From: Pseudochelatococcus contaminans
Lineage (GTDB): Bacteria; Pseudomonadota; Alphaproteobacteria; Rhizobiales; Beijerinckiaceae
Direction of reading: 5' to 3'
NCBI RefSeq assembly: GCF_014195635.1
Contig: NZ_JACICC010000002.1
Coordinates: 1 to 64,000 of the forward strand
DNA: 64,000 nucleotides
The notes under the pieces are model-generated. The model had not been told where the DNA came from. It did not search any database and was given only the letters and a program-made list of their open reading frames with translations. Each line of letters opens with the position of its first letter. Position 1 is the stretch's first letter. Shown here piece by piece: positions 7,792 through 16,130 of this stretch. Made by a program: the position numbers and the translations under genes.

Positions 7792-9273
7792 TTATCGATT
7801 GATGTTGATCATTACATTGGTGCTGTGAATAGCGCCCGCGAGTTTGGCGGCCACCTGAATCGGAACAGATTTGCGTGCCTCCCGGTCTGCTTGCGCCTGC
7901 GTACTGACAGGCGGGGCATAGACATAGAAACCCTTGGCCAGCGTATCCCCAGTGCGTAGCTGGCCAAAGCCGTCAGCGAGCCACACGCCGGGAGCCACAA
8001 GGCCATTGTTCACGGCTTGTACCAATGTGGTCTCTATCGTCGTGACGATGCGATGCGTGCCCTCGTCAGTCTGCGGTATCTTCGTCGTGCTCTGATAGAG
8101 CAGGTTGAAAACATCCGTCTGTACCGCATCCTTGAGCCAGTCCGTGCCGTGCACTTCATCGAAGAAGTAGCCATTCGCCATCACGCCTTCCTGGATGATG
8201 GCTGTATCGTTGGCATAGCGAACGAATACGTTGATGTTCTTGGAGTGCAGCGCAGCGGCCTGAGATTCAGTAAGGCTTTCTGCGACGATGCCCGGCTCCT
8301 GCTTGAACTTGAGCGTGATGGTGGTGCGGTTGCCGGTAAAGTCCACGGTAAAGGCGCGGCCATACAACGACGCTGCAGCAAACGGGCTGGATGATGAGTA
8401 TTGGACAAATGTGTTGCGATAGTTCAGCGCCTTGATGCGGCTGCCGATATCAAGTGCATAGGACGCATCGAGTGACCGGGAGTCCTGCGTTGTGACGCCG
8501 AAAATACGGCTGTGGCCTGTGACCTCGATAAACTCAGCTGTCGCGAGAATATCATTGTCGGGCAAATCGCCTGCCGCGATCAACAGGCCATACCACTCCG
8601 ACGAAACGTCGGCCAAAGCCCGAACGCCGTCGATAAGGGCCTCAGCGTCAGCGCCGTCGACTGGCACAGAGGCATGCGCACTGTCCAATCCGAGCAGTCC
8701 CGAGATATCAGTCCCGGTGGAGTGAGCGCTACCGTAGCCAATTTTTGACGAAACACCGCTCGTTGCACTGGTCACATCGAAGCGATTGCTTGCGCTGTCC
8801 CAAGTGATCACCGCGCCAGTCAGCTTTGCATTGACCGCCGTCGCAACGCCATTCAGGTTTGTGACCGCTGACAGGTCGACACCTGATACGGTCTTCGGGG
8901 CCCCATCAACTGCAATCTTGAACGACCCAGCGGTTACCGCGGTGAACGCGCCAATCTCTTGTTGAGCGACAGACCGAACCCCGCCGTGCAGGACACCAGC
9001 CGTCGCCACCCTTGCCCACCGGCCGATATACACCTCTGCCGGGCGCGGAGCCTGGGAGAAAAAGAGGGACGCGGCCTTATACTCTGGCGCGTCAGTGCCA
9101 AAATCCTGCGCAATGCCGTCGATAGCGGTATAGCGCCGGATGCGTTCGGCGATATCGATAACGGGCGACGCGCCCGCGATTAAGAGCGCCCCGAAATTGC
9201 GGCGCGGGGCCGCCATCGGCGACATATTAAGAGTGACGTTAACAACATTGCTGACTGACAAGCCCTTGGCCAT
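7792..9273 (-). CDS. Tail sheath-like protein (DUF3383)
   Basis: 493 residues from ATG 9273 (MAKGLSVSNVVNVTLN), with GGAG eight bases upstream; a GTG two codons earlier is also possible. Motifs such as FGALLIAGASPVID, RIRRYTAIDGIAQDFGTDAP, YKAASLFFSQ and PAEVYIGRW are typical of DUF3383 proteins, which take the place of the contractile sheath in a group of myovirus-like phages. Its presence is the main reason for calling the phage contractile-tailed. The start overlaps the stop of the upstream neck gene's reading frame by a few bases only. Confidence 0.82.
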   Translation of the reverse strand: MAKGLSVSNVVNVTLNMSPMAAPRRNFGALLIAGASPVIDIAERIRRYTAIDGIAQDFGTDAPEYKAASLFFSQAPRPAEVYIGRWARVATAGVLHGGVRSVAQQEIGAFTAVTAGSFKIAVDGAPKTVSGVDLSAVTNLNGVATAVNAKLTGAVITWDSASNRFDVTSATSGVSSKIGYGSAHSTGTDISGLLGLDSAHASVPVDGADAEALIDGVRALADVSSEWYGLLIAAGDLPDNDILATAEFIEVTGHSRIFGVTTQDSRSLDASYALDIGSRIKALNYRNTFVQYSSSSPFAAASLYGRAFTVDFTGNRTTITLKFKQEPGIVAESLTESQAAALHSKNINVFVRYANDTAIIQEGVMANGYFFDEVHGTDWLKDAVQTDVFNLLYQSTTKIPQTDEGTHRIVTTIETTLVQAVNNGLVAPGVWLADGFGQLRTGDTLAKGFYVYAPPVSTQAQADREARKSVPIQVAAKLAGAIHSTNVMININR

Positions 9274-9275
9274 GG

Positions 9276-9851
9276 TCACTTCTCCACTTCCCAGGGATCG
9301 CCGTTGATTGCGCCCTGCGCTGAATTAAGGTTGAGGATTGCGTATTCGCGGGTAATCTCGCGGCGGACACGGATGGTTAGATCTGCACCCCTGATCCACC
9401 TCTGCTGCACGAGGCTGGGCACCGATACGACTGCACCGACATCGACAAGGCCCATGTCCCTGAGTTGCAGCGGCTCGCGATTTTGAGCGATCGACAGGCC
9501 ATCACGGAGGATGCCCGCATAGCGATGGCTGTTCGGGCCGTAGAAGCTCGCAGTCACGCTGACAACCTCGTGCCGACTCAGCGTCGTCGAGCCCTCACCT
9601 GCCGAATTGTGGATCTGGACGGCGTTATCGTCCGGCTCTCGGTGGACAATGCCAACGGCCGCCCAATCCGTTTCAGAAGACGGCTGCTTCGGCGGGATCG
9701 GCTGCCATCGGGGGCGTACCATCGTCGCAGATAGCCCCGTAATGCCGGCGACCATCTCCTGAAGGAAATCTTCAAGATCATCATCTTCCAGCGGGGACGG
9801 TTTTGACGCAGGCGTGAGGTATCCGCCCGTCGCGCTGGTTCTTGCGGACAT
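9276..9851 (-). CDS. Neck/tail terminator protein (LIC_12616-like)
   Basis: 191 residues. The C-terminal two thirds (VTASFYGPNSHRYAGILRDG, LRDMGLVDVGAVVSV, GADLTIRVRREITREYAIL) resemble the gp12-like neck terminator family found between head-tail connector and sheath genes. Predicted role: cap the tail tube or join it to the head. The N-terminal 30 residues look disordered. Assignment is from pattern and position. Confidence 0.6.
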   Translation of the reverse strand: MSARTSATGGYLTPASKPSPLEDDDLEDFLQEMVAGITGLSATMVRPRWQPIPPKQPSSETDWAAVGIVHREPDDNAVQIHNSAGEGSTTLSRHEVVSVTASFYGPNSHRYAGILRDGLSIAQNREPLQLRDMGLVDVGAVVSVPSLVQQRWIRGADLTIRVRREITREYAILNLNSAQGAINGDPWEVEK

Positions 9852-9880
9852 GGGTGGCCTCGTTGATATTATGGGTTGTG

Positions 9881-10243
9881 TTAGGGTGAGATCAGGTCGC
9901 AGGTTGCCGCGACGAACCCGGCCCCGTACCGCGAATAGTCGTTGACATTGGAAACAGTGTAGCTGCGACCGTTCCAGCTGAGGATGTCGGCGGCGACGTC
10001 ACCATACCCAGCCGTCAGCTGGAATTGCGTATGGACCATGATCGAGCCCTTGAGCCGCGATCCTGTATCGATGCGATCAAGGATATCGCCGGTATCTGCC
10101 GTGACCACGCCGCTGATAGTTGTGGTCTGAGATGTCTCTTTGACGCGGCCATGGCTGTCGACGGATTGCGTCACCCGTGTCACGGCAAGTTCGTCCGCGA
10201 ACATCGGATCGTTCAAGATGTCCGATACGTCGAGCAGGGGCAT
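9881..10243 (-). CDS. Head-tail adaptor-like hypothetical
   Basis: 120 residues (MPLLDVSDILNDPMFADELAV). Beta-rich, with a repeated pattern (VTRVTQSVDSHGRVKET; LSWNGRSYTVSNVNDYSRYG) and a terminal ATCDLI that resembles small head-tail joining proteins. Its ATG overlaps the stop of the preceding gene (TAATG), so the two are translationally coupled. No catalytic motif. The role is inferred from place in the head-tail connector cluster. Confidence 0.6.
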   Translation of the reverse strand: MPLLDVSDILNDPMFADELAVTRVTQSVDSHGRVKETSQTTTISGVVTADTGDILDRIDTGSRLKGSIMVHTQFQLTAGYGDVAADILSWNGRSYTVSNVNDYSRYGAGFVAATCDLISP

Positions 10244-10743
10244 TACCGTTCTCCCCTGCCCTTGCTGCCGATGACGTGAGTGATGGATTTGCGAAGCTGC
10301 CCGGTGTCGATCAGAGGCTTTTCACTCGTTCTGGGTGCCTTTTTCCGGTTTTTACGCTGATAAAGCGTTCGCTCTGAGAGCGGGGCGAACTCGCCGCTAT
10401 TGATGACCTTTTTGACCGCATTTTCCGCCGTAATCCCGACCGAAGTCAGAACCTTTGTGACAGCCTCCTTGTCACCTGCCAGCGCCTTCTTTGCGCCGGC
10501 CCCCATGCGTTTGGCGATCTTGTCCTCCACGGATTTTATGCCGGGGATCAGAAACGGTCGCGCCGGTATGTTCATGTCCGGCTTGCCGAACTCATGAACA
10601 TAGCCGATCACAGCATTCGATGCCGGGCCATCCCTACGCCCTGCTTTCTCATCGGGGATGCCAACATATACCTGCTTGTCTGTGAGCCTGCGGATGATTT
10701 TCAGCGACTCTTGCAACCGATCTGTAACAATTTTGACGCTCAT
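10243..10743 (-). CDS. HK97 gp10-like / virion morphogenesis protein
   Basis: 166 residues from ATG 10743 (MSVKIVTDRLQESLKIIRRL), which overlaps the upstream stop as ATGA. Motifs VYVGIPDEKAGRRDGPASNA, IGYVHEFGKPDMNIPARPFL and PLIDTGQLRKSITHVI are the hallmark of HK97 gp10-type proteins, which help complete the head-tail connection or tail end. Basic C-terminus. Confidence 0.78.
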   Translation of the reverse strand: MSVKIVTDRLQESLKIIRRLTDKQVYVGIPDEKAGRRDGPASNAVIGYVHEFGKPDMNIPARPFLIPGIKSVEDKIAKRMGAGAKKALAGDKEAVTKVLTSVGITAENAVKKVINSGEFAPLSERTLYQRKNRKKAPRTSEKPLIDTGQLRKSITHVIGSKGRGER

Positions 10744-11123
10744 AGCTGCACTGCCCCTACGCCGATCATTCGGGAGAGCTGAATGAACTGCGCGCCATAA
10801 GTGGTGAGATTCCACGCGCCCGCGCCATCGACCGTTGATGATCCTGTATCATAGGAAACGCTCACCTTATCGACGGATTTGGACGACACCACGCCACTGG
10901 CTGCCCCCGGCGTGCCGCCCTTCGATGATGACGCCACGGCCTGAGTCTGAAGCGCCAGATTATGGGCCACGAACAGCCCAAGGCCATAATCCAGTAGATC
11001 GCCCCATCGATCCACGACCAGCGTCTTCTGCCCTATTCCCACCCAGAACGAGATGCGAGCGTCCGGGAACCGCGTCACGTCACCAAACTCAGGGAAAGCG
11101 GCGCGGAACCCGGAGACGTCCAT
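10740..11123 (-). CDS. Head-tail connector protein (DUF4054)
   Basis: 127 residues from ATG 11123 (MDVSGFRAAFPEF), overlapping the upstream TGA as TGATG. The helical start (FRAAFPEFGDVTRFPDARIS), the LVVDRWGDLLDYGLGLFVAH helix and the GVVSSKSVDKVSVSYDTGSS segment match DUF4054/gp6-like connector proteins, which join portal to tail. Confidence 0.72.
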   Translation of the reverse strand: MDVSGFRAAFPEFGDVTRFPDARISFWVGIGQKTLVVDRWGDLLDYGLGLFVAHNLALQTQAVASSSKGGTPGAASGVVSSKSVDKVSVSYDTGSSTVDGAGAWNLTTYGAQFIQLSRMIGVGAVQL

Positions 11124-11407
11124 CACGCGACCTCCGCCTCTGCGATGGCGGCAGCGATCCTTTCGTTGCTCCAACGGCCATCGACTTTGACGCCCAGTTC
11201 GGCGGCGCGAGCAAGCAAGGCCTCGCGACCGTCCGCTTCACCAGCGGGCAGCGCGGCCTCTGCCTCCAATGCCGGCGCGCTGTGCTCCCCCGACCACCAA
11301 TGGCCCGCGATATCATCGGTAACATCATGCCCGCCGACCTCGAAACGACGCGTCGTACCGTCGTCCAGCAGGAGGGTGAAAGGCTTTGTTACGTTGATTG
11401 TAGCCAT
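11123..11407 (-). CDS. Small capsid-associated protein with HeH/LEM-like C-terminus
   Basis: 94 residues from ATG 11407 (MATINVTKPFTLLLDDG). The first half (TKPFTLLLDDGTTRRFEVGG, DDIAGHWW) resembles the STY1053 group of phage-associated proteins. The last 30 residues (LLARAAELGVKVDGRWSNER) read as a short helix-extended-loop-helix motif as found at the ends of several phage head proteins. It lies between capsid and connector genes. Function unknown. Confidence 0.68.
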   Translation of the reverse strand: MATINVTKPFTLLLDDGTTRRFEVGGHDVTDDIAGHWWSGEHSAPALEAEAALPAGEADGREALLARAAELGVKVDGRWSNERIAAAIAEAEVA

Positions 11408-11411
11408 CGCC

Positions 11412-12467
11412 TCAGACTCCGCTGCGGTAGCCGACCGTCTCAGGATACACGACCTCCACCTGACCGATGCGGCCGTAGTACGGCACCTTGACCCAGATGC
11501 CCTGATACTGGGGCGCAACGGGCTGAAGCGGAACGATCGGGAAACGCACGAATTCCGGCCGCTGGCTGTACGCAACCATGCGATCTGTAGACGCGCCGGG
11601 CAGGAGCGCCTTGTCGAGCCACTTCACCGAGTTGATCTCCAGCGGAATACCGCGCTCCGCCGTCAGGATGTTATTCTCCTTCAGGAAGGCCAAGATCGTG
11701 GTGTTCGCAGCCGATGATGCAATCGTGGTCGAGATGTACCCGAACGGCTCAGGAGCAACCAGCAACTTTGTCGGGGGCGACGTATAGCCCGATGCGGCCC
11801 AGACCGAAATCAACAGCTCGTTGACGTCCTTGCGGATCTCATCGGCCGTTTTGGTTTTCCACGTCGCTGTTCCCGCAGCGCCGTTAGCGACGTTGCTGGA
11901 GTTCGTGACGTGCGTCGAGTTCAGGAGGCCGGTCGCACCGATGTCCGACGACCCAACGTATGCGACCTGATCAAGGTCCATCTGGTGCTTGCGGTTCAGG
12001 CCGGCCAGCATCTGCACGTCGATGGGACGCCCCGTCAAGCGGGCAGACTCCAGTTCGGGCACAGTGTACGCCACCTCACTCGCCCACAGCGTCAGCGGAG
12101 CGCTGATTTTGCTAATATCGAGCTGGATACGCGGCAGAGTGGTGGTTTCCGCGCCGGCCCATGCGATACCATCCGGCACGACACCGCCGTTGCTCGCGAA
12201 GGTGGACAGCGTATAGCTGGTGGAAGTATCGCCGATCTGGACATCGGTGCGCAGGTCAATGTCGCGCTCCCATGTCGTGGCAATCAGCGGCTCATGAACG
12301 ACCGGGTCGAGCCGCTCAAGCTCACCAATCAGGAATGCACCGGCGCTGTCATAGGTGGCCTGGTCGAAGGTGGTGAATGCGTCACGAGTGTAGAGGGACG
12401 GACGCAAGATTGCCGGGGACTTGACAAGCGCCGTCGTCCCCGCGAGGTCACGCGAGTTAAAGGTCAT
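11412..12467 (-). CDS. Major capsid protein (DUF2184)
   Basis: 351 residues from ATG 12467 (MTFNSRDLAGTTALVKS), with GGAGAG upstream. Features include FDQATYDSAGAFLIGELERL, ISAPLTLWASEVAYTVPELE, LDQVAYVGSSDIGATGLLN and a C-terminal QYQGIWVKVPYYGRIGQVEV stretch, as in DUF2184 encapsulin/HK97-fold capsid proteins. It follows the cement protein gene and is the main shell subunit by inference. Confidence 0.85.
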   Translation of the reverse strand: MTFNSRDLAGTTALVKSPAILRPSLYTRDAFTTFDQATYDSAGAFLIGELERLDPVVHEPLIATTWERDIDLRTDVQIGDTSTSYTLSTFASNGGVVPDGIAWAGAETTTLPRIQLDISKISAPLTLWASEVAYTVPELESARLTGRPIDVQMLAGLNRKHQMDLDQVAYVGSSDIGATGLLNSTHVTNSSNVANGAAGTATWKTKTADEIRKDVNELLISVWAASGYTSPPTKLLVAPEPFGYISTTIASSAANTTILAFLKENNILTAERGIPLEINSVKWLDKALLPGASTDRMVAYSQRPEFVRFPIVPLQPVAPQYQGIWVKVPYYGRIGQVEVVYPETVGYRSGV

Positions 12468-12503
12468 GTATCTCTCCAATGTCAGGGGTGACGACGCCAG
12501 GCG

Positions 12504-12986
12504 TCAGATTCGGTACGCGATTTCGGTCACGCCATTGGCGTCGGCCGGCCCCGTGAAATAGGCGCCAGCGACAGCAACGGTTTCGTTTGCGACGAGCGCC
12601 GCCTCGATGTCGCCAACAGCCTTGCCGGTGACGGCCGCCACGCGGACGTATACCGCGCCATTCTTGGCGGCGGTGCCGGCCTTGAGGTTGACGGAGATGT
12701 AGCCGCGCCTCAGGATGTCGATGATGCCCGACGCGGGCGGCTCAGCGGCACCAAAGGTATTGGTGACAGACTGTGTGGGGTAAGCGCGGACGGTCAGGCA
12801 GTACACGTCCGTAGCGGCATCGCCCGCTTCGAGAGGCTGGATCCTTCCGGAGACCAGCTTGGCGAAAGCGCCGAAGGCCTTGGGGGGCTTTGCGCTGTCA
12901 ACAATCTGCTGCTCGATCGTCAGACTGTCGGTGCGCGAGACCGAGCCAGCAAAGCCGGCCGGCACCCGAGTTTTGTATGCGACCAT
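12504..12986 (-). CDS. Structural cement protein (Gp24-like)
   Basis: 160 residues (MVAYKTRVPAGFAGSVSRTD). Strand-rich and Gly/Ala-rich, with GIIDILRRGYISVNLKAGTA and VYVRVAAVTGKAVGDIEAAL. It resembles Gp24-type cement proteins that sit on the capsid surface and are encoded directly before the DUF2184 capsid gene. No catalytic motif. Confidence 0.75.
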   Translation of the reverse strand: MVAYKTRVPAGFAGSVSRTDSLTIEQQIVDSAKPPKAFGAFAKLVSGRIQPLEAGDAATDVYCLTVRAYPTQSVTNTFGAAEPPASGIIDILRRGYISVNLKAGTAAKNGAVYVRVAAVTGKAVGDIEAALVANETVAVAGAYFTGPADANGVTEIAYRI

Positions 12987-13003
12987 GTTATGGACCTTTC
13001 AGG

Positions 13004-14308
13004 TTATGCGCGCTTGGCGCGGCGATCGTTGATGAGCTGCTGATAGCGTTCGGCCGTCATCGGCCCTTGCGGGATATGCCCGCGACTCGGCGCCGCCGGG
13101 CGGCTGTTCGCGGTTTTCACCAGCTCCGACGCGGCGCGGAAAATGATCTCTGCGGTGTCGCAACTCATTGCCGCAAAATCGGCCGGCTTACCGCCGAGAA
13201 CGGCTTCGACGTGTGTGCGCTTGCTATCATTGGCATAGGCAGCCTTGAGCGCCGCAGAGCGAAGGCCACAGAGCGCATCACGCGTGACCCTGCGCTTGGC
13301 CCTTGCATCGAACGTGGGGAGCTTGATGCCGGGAGCGAGGATTTCAGCCCGCGCCAGCGTGTCGGTGAAGGCGTCGCGGATAGCGGCGGAATCGAGCGTC
13401 GCTTCGCCCTTTTTCTCTTCCTCGCCATCGTCGTCTCCGGTTTCTGCCTTAGCATTCTCTTCGGGGTCATCGTCCGCCGTCGCCCCGCCTTCAAGGCGAT
13501 CCAGCCGGGCAGCGATATTCGCCAACTGCGTGGTCAGCGCGGCGAGGGGATCAGCCGGATCCGGCTCATCGGCCGCTACCTGCGCTTCCGGCTCGGGCTG
13601 CTTGACCTCGATGACGATCTTCTGCGGCTCGTCACCGCCGGTTTCATCCTGCGCGGCTTCAATCTCCTCCTCGAAGGCCGCTTCGTCGTTGGCCTTGAAG
13701 GCCGTCCTCATACGGTCCCAGACCGTGCGTGCTTTCTTGGCCACAACGGGCTCCTTGTCCTGGATTGCACATGATGGGCCACAGCGGCCCCGATCCACGA
13801 GGGCAACGTGATTGCCCACGATCCTTGTCTGCCGGCCCAGGCCGGGCCGGATTTGCTCGCGCTCGCACTCGTAGCCGCACGAAACCTCGCGCTTGCCTGC
13901 GCGCACGTCAGAAATTGCGTCGGCATCAGTGATGAGCAGATCGGCGATCAGATAATCCGACAGCACACCCTCGCCCCGGCGCGGATTGAGCACCGTGCCG
14001 ATCGCGAGGCTGCGCCATGTCTCCGGCACCACAAAACCGGCAGGATGGTCGTTCGTGACCGGCTTTCCCGCGAATGACAGGATCGCGTCAGGATCGAACA
14101 GCGTCTCGGCGTCGCGCTCGACCGTGATCATGCCCCGGCCAGCTTCCGGCTCAAGATCGGGCACCTCTCCGGCTGCATAGAGCATCGGCCCCGTGCGGGC
14201 GATACGCACGTCCATGCACAGCAGATAGCCCTCGGGCGTCAGGCGTTGAGATGCGCCGATCTGTTCGTCCACCAGCGTTGCCGGCGCACGGTCTGTCGTC
14301 ATGGTCAT
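13004..14308 (-). CDS. Prohead protease/scaffold fusion (DUF2213)
   Basis: 434 residues. Residues about 20-190 match DUF2213, a relative of S78-type prohead proteases (LTPEGYLLCMDVRIARTGPM, GKPVTNDHP, GKREVSCGYE, GNHVALVDRGRCG). The middle (about 235-320) is Glu/Asp/Ala-rich and probably coiled or disordered, as in scaffolding proteins. The C-terminus is helical and basic. The protein would guide shell assembly and then cut the scaffold. Its promoter is unclear because a terminator sits just upstream at 14,322-14,350. Confidence 0.8.
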   Translation of the reverse strand: MTMTTDRAPATLVDEQIGASQRLTPEGYLLCMDVRIARTGPMLYAAGEVPDLEPEAGRGMITVERDAETLFDPDAILSFAGKPVTNDHPAGFVVPETWRSLAIGTVLNPRRGEGVLSDYLIADLLITDADAISDVRAGKREVSCGYECEREQIRPGLGRQTRIVGNHVALVDRGRCGPSCAIQDKEPVVAKKARTVWDRMRTAFKANDEAAFEEEIEAAQDETGGDEPQKIVIEVKQPEPEAQVAADEPDPADPLAALTTQLANIAARLDRLEGGATADDDPEENAKAETGDDDGEEEKKGEATLDSAAIRDAFTDTLARAEILAPGIKLPTFDARAKRRVTRDALCGLRSAALKAAYANDSKRTHVEAVLGGKPADFAAMSCDTAEIIFRAASELVKTANSRPAAPSRGHIPQGPMTAERYQQLINDRRAKRA

Positions 14309-14321
14309 GTCGGTTCTTGGC

Positions 14322-14350
14322 TCAATAAAAAGGCCCGCCGAAGCGAGCCT
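14322..14350 (-). terminator. Rho-independent terminator behind antirepressor 2
   Basis: Minus-strand hairpin AGGCTCGC, TTCG loop, GCGGGCCT, followed by TTTTTATTGAG. It lies 25 bases past the stop of antirepressor 2 and 14 bases before the start of the prohead protease gene, that is, inside the late operon. It marks the antirepressor module as a self-contained transcription unit. Confidence 0.85.
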
Positions 14351-14374
14351 GATGAGATGAAGTAATTGTCGCGA

Positions 14375-15598
14375 TTATGCTGCGACGTCGTCGCGCCCAG
14401 GTATGTCCAGCGCATACGCTTCCTGCCAGACATCGGCGTGGTACGCTTTCACCGATCCGTAATTCTGATCGAACACGTCGATAGCGGGGATACCCATTTC
14501 AATCGAGGCGCGCTTCAGCAGCCGCCAGTTGAACTCCTGCCCATGGTAGAGCATCGACATGCGCTTGACGGTCGCGTACTCTTGAGAACGGTCCAGTTCC
14601 ACTTCAAGCTTGTTCGCCTTCTTCACCGCTTGACTGGCGGTGTTCATGGCTGTTGCTTCGCGGCGGGTTCCGATCTCGGCCTTCGTCCTCTCCGCCGTCA
14701 AAGCACGCTGCTCGGCAATCTGCTTTGCTTCTTCGGACGCCACGAGAGCCTTGAGTGCATCGAGGTAGGTCGTAGGGGCGGCGGGGGCCTTCGGTTGCGC
14801 CGCTTCCAGCTCCAGCCAGCGGCGGATGATCTTGAGCCGCAGCGGCGCGTCGTACCCGGCCACGAGCGTAATGGTGAGATCCTTCGGAAGACGGATTTCG
14901 GAAATGTAGCCCCGATTGTCGTAAGTGATTGAAATACCTTGATCCCTCAAAACTGAGGAATCCTTCGCCCAGCCGGGTAGCACCGCATCCAGCAGGGCGC
15001 GTATATCGCGGACGACGTTATCGTGCCGCTTCTCCGTCAGCTCGGCAATTTCCCTACTCGACATGGTGAGCGGACCAGCACCCGCGCCGACGCCAATAAA
15101 CGGCGAAAGGGCATTCTGCTGAACCGGGGCATTTTGGATCATTGCTGCGGGCTCCTTTTTGGCTTCGACATGCTGCTGGACAAATTCATGGACATGCTGG
15201 CCGCGCTTGAGCGGACCGAGCCATTTGTGGATCGCGAGAAGACCGGCGATCTTGAAGGACATCTGCTGTTTAGTGCTGATCGTCTCGGCGAAGATCACGT
15301 CATCAACGCCCGGAGGCGTCGGGCCACCGAACCTCGCACCGGTGGGAATGTCGCTCTTGAGCTGTGCGAAAATAAGCTCCTGCCCCGGCTTCGCGAGGTC
15401 AGGTCGACGCCAAAGTAGGACGAGAGTGCCCTTCCCATACAGATCTGTCCGGCTGAATACATGCCGCTCACCGCTCGTGAGCACTTCAGAGTCAGGGCCG
15501 GTGATGACGATGGAGTACAGGTCCGGCAAAGTGTTGGGGTCAATGTCGGACGTTTGGTGCGCTACAGACGTGCGCGTGCTATTAGCTTTCGCAGCCAT
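14375..15598 (-). CDS. Phage antirepressor 2 (novel N-domain, Rha)
   Basis: 407 residues from ATG 15598 (MAAKANSTRTSVAHQ), chosen because this start aligns with MAIPANSTRAPVAHR of antirepressor 1 and has GGGAG upstream. Residues 1 to about 150 are the shared N-terminal domain; about 180-265 is Rha (MSSREIAELTEKRHDNVVRD). The end differs from antirepressor 1: a predicted coiled coil, then a wHTH-like segment (MLYHGQEFNWRLLKRASIEM, FDQNYGSVKAYHADVW). It diverges from two ribbon-helix-helix genes and ends in its own terminator. Predicted to relieve repression of a phage immunity repressor; the partner is unknown. Confidence 0.8.
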   Translation of the reverse strand: MAAKANSTRTSVAHQTSDIDPNTLPDLYSIVITGPDSEVLTSGERHVFSRTDLYGKGTLVLLWRRPDLAKPGQELIFAQLKSDIPTGARFGGPTPPGVDDVIFAETISTKQQMSFKIAGLLAIHKWLGPLKRGQHVHEFVQQHVEAKKEPAAMIQNAPVQQNALSPFIGVGAGAGPLTMSSREIAELTEKRHDNVVRDIRALLDAVLPGWAKDSSVLRDQGISITYDNRGYISEIRLPKDLTITLVAGYDAPLRLKIIRRWLELEAAQPKAPAAPTTYLDALKALVASEEAKQIAEQRALTAERTKAEIGTRREATAMNTASQAVKKANKLEVELDRSQEYATVKRMSMLYHGQEFNWRLLKRASIEMGIPAIDVFDQNYGSVKAYHADVWQEAYALDIPGRDDVAA

Positions 15599-15665
15599 GT
15601 CGATCTCCCTAATAGATCGGTCATCGGTTAGGGCCGGTGAGGAAGTTGGCGCTTCCCATCGGCCT

Positions 15666-15721
15666 GCTACCGTGGTAGCACTGTTTCCATGAGCGAACAA
15701 GAAAAAACTTTGCTACCACGG
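15666..15721. promoter_or_regulatory. Operator-like repeats, antirepressor module 2
   Basis: CCGTGGTAGCA (15,670-15,680) and its exact reverse complement TGCTACCACGG (15,711-15,721) are 30 bp apart, 41 bp between centres. The left arm also forms a local palindrome GCTACC-GT-GGTAGC (15,666-15,679). The right arm lies within the first codons of the ribbon-helix-helix gene at 15,689. Same geometry as module 1, different sequence. Confidence 0.65.
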
Positions 15722-15904
15722 AAAGGCAAGCGCGGTCCTGCCCCCACAGGTAAAGGGCAGCAGGTGGTCACGCGCCTTCATGACGATCTATTGTCCCCCT
15801 TAGACAAGCTCATTGTAGACAGCGGAGAGGCGCTCTCGCGCCCCGAAGCAATCCGCAGGGCTCTGCGCGAGTACCTCCGCGACAAAGGCTACCTGCCAAA
15901 GTGA
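15689..15904 (+). CDS. Ribbon-helix-helix repressor 2a
   Basis: 71 residues. A basic N-terminal tail (PRKGKRGPAPTGKG) precedes a ribbon-helix-helix domain (QVVTRLHDDLLSPLDKLIVD, LSRPEAIRRALREYL). No clear ribosome-binding site before ATG 15,689, so a leaderless or weakly translated message is possible. It diverges from antirepressor 2 and is the likely binder of the 11-bp inverted repeat that surrounds its own start. Confidence 0.75.
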   Translation: MSEQEKTLLPRKGKRGPAPTGKGQQVVTRLHDDLLSPLDKLIVDSGEALSRPEAIRRALREYLRDKGYLPK

Positions 15905-15914
15905 GCAGCAACCT

Positions 15915-16130
15915 ATGGCTATCAACCCTGAAACCACCGTCAGAAAGCTCGTGTCCCTGCCCAAAACGATGGTGCAGGAGATTGATGATTTCCGCTTTCA
16001 GGAACGAATCAAAACTGAGGCCGAGGCCATCCGTCAGTTGATCGCGCTCGGCCTAGCCGCAGTCAGGCTCCGCGATAAAGGCTACATGCCCCAACAGAAC
16101 GATGGGCAACCGCTCAATCGTCAGGAATGA
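15915..16130 (+). CDS. Ribbon-helix-helix repressor 2b
   Basis: 71 residues, 10 bases after repressor 2a. Ribbon strand TTVRKLVSLPKTMVQEI and helix pair FRFQERIKTEAEAIRQLIAL mark a second ribbon-helix-helix protein. Both 2a and 2b end with a similar tail (LRDKGYLPK / LRDKGYMPQ), suggesting duplication. A two-repressor arrangement next to an antirepressor recalls Arc plus Mnt in P22. The last 17 bases overlap the convergent MuF gene. Confidence 0.75.
   Translation: MAINPETTVRKLVSLPKTMVQEIDDFRFQERIKTEAEAIRQLIALGLAAVRLRDKGYMPQQNDGQPLNRQE

Noticed and set aside
12890-13774. 294-residue plus-strand frame
   Set aside because: Lies opposite the DUF2213 protease/scaffold gene and has no recognisable domain.
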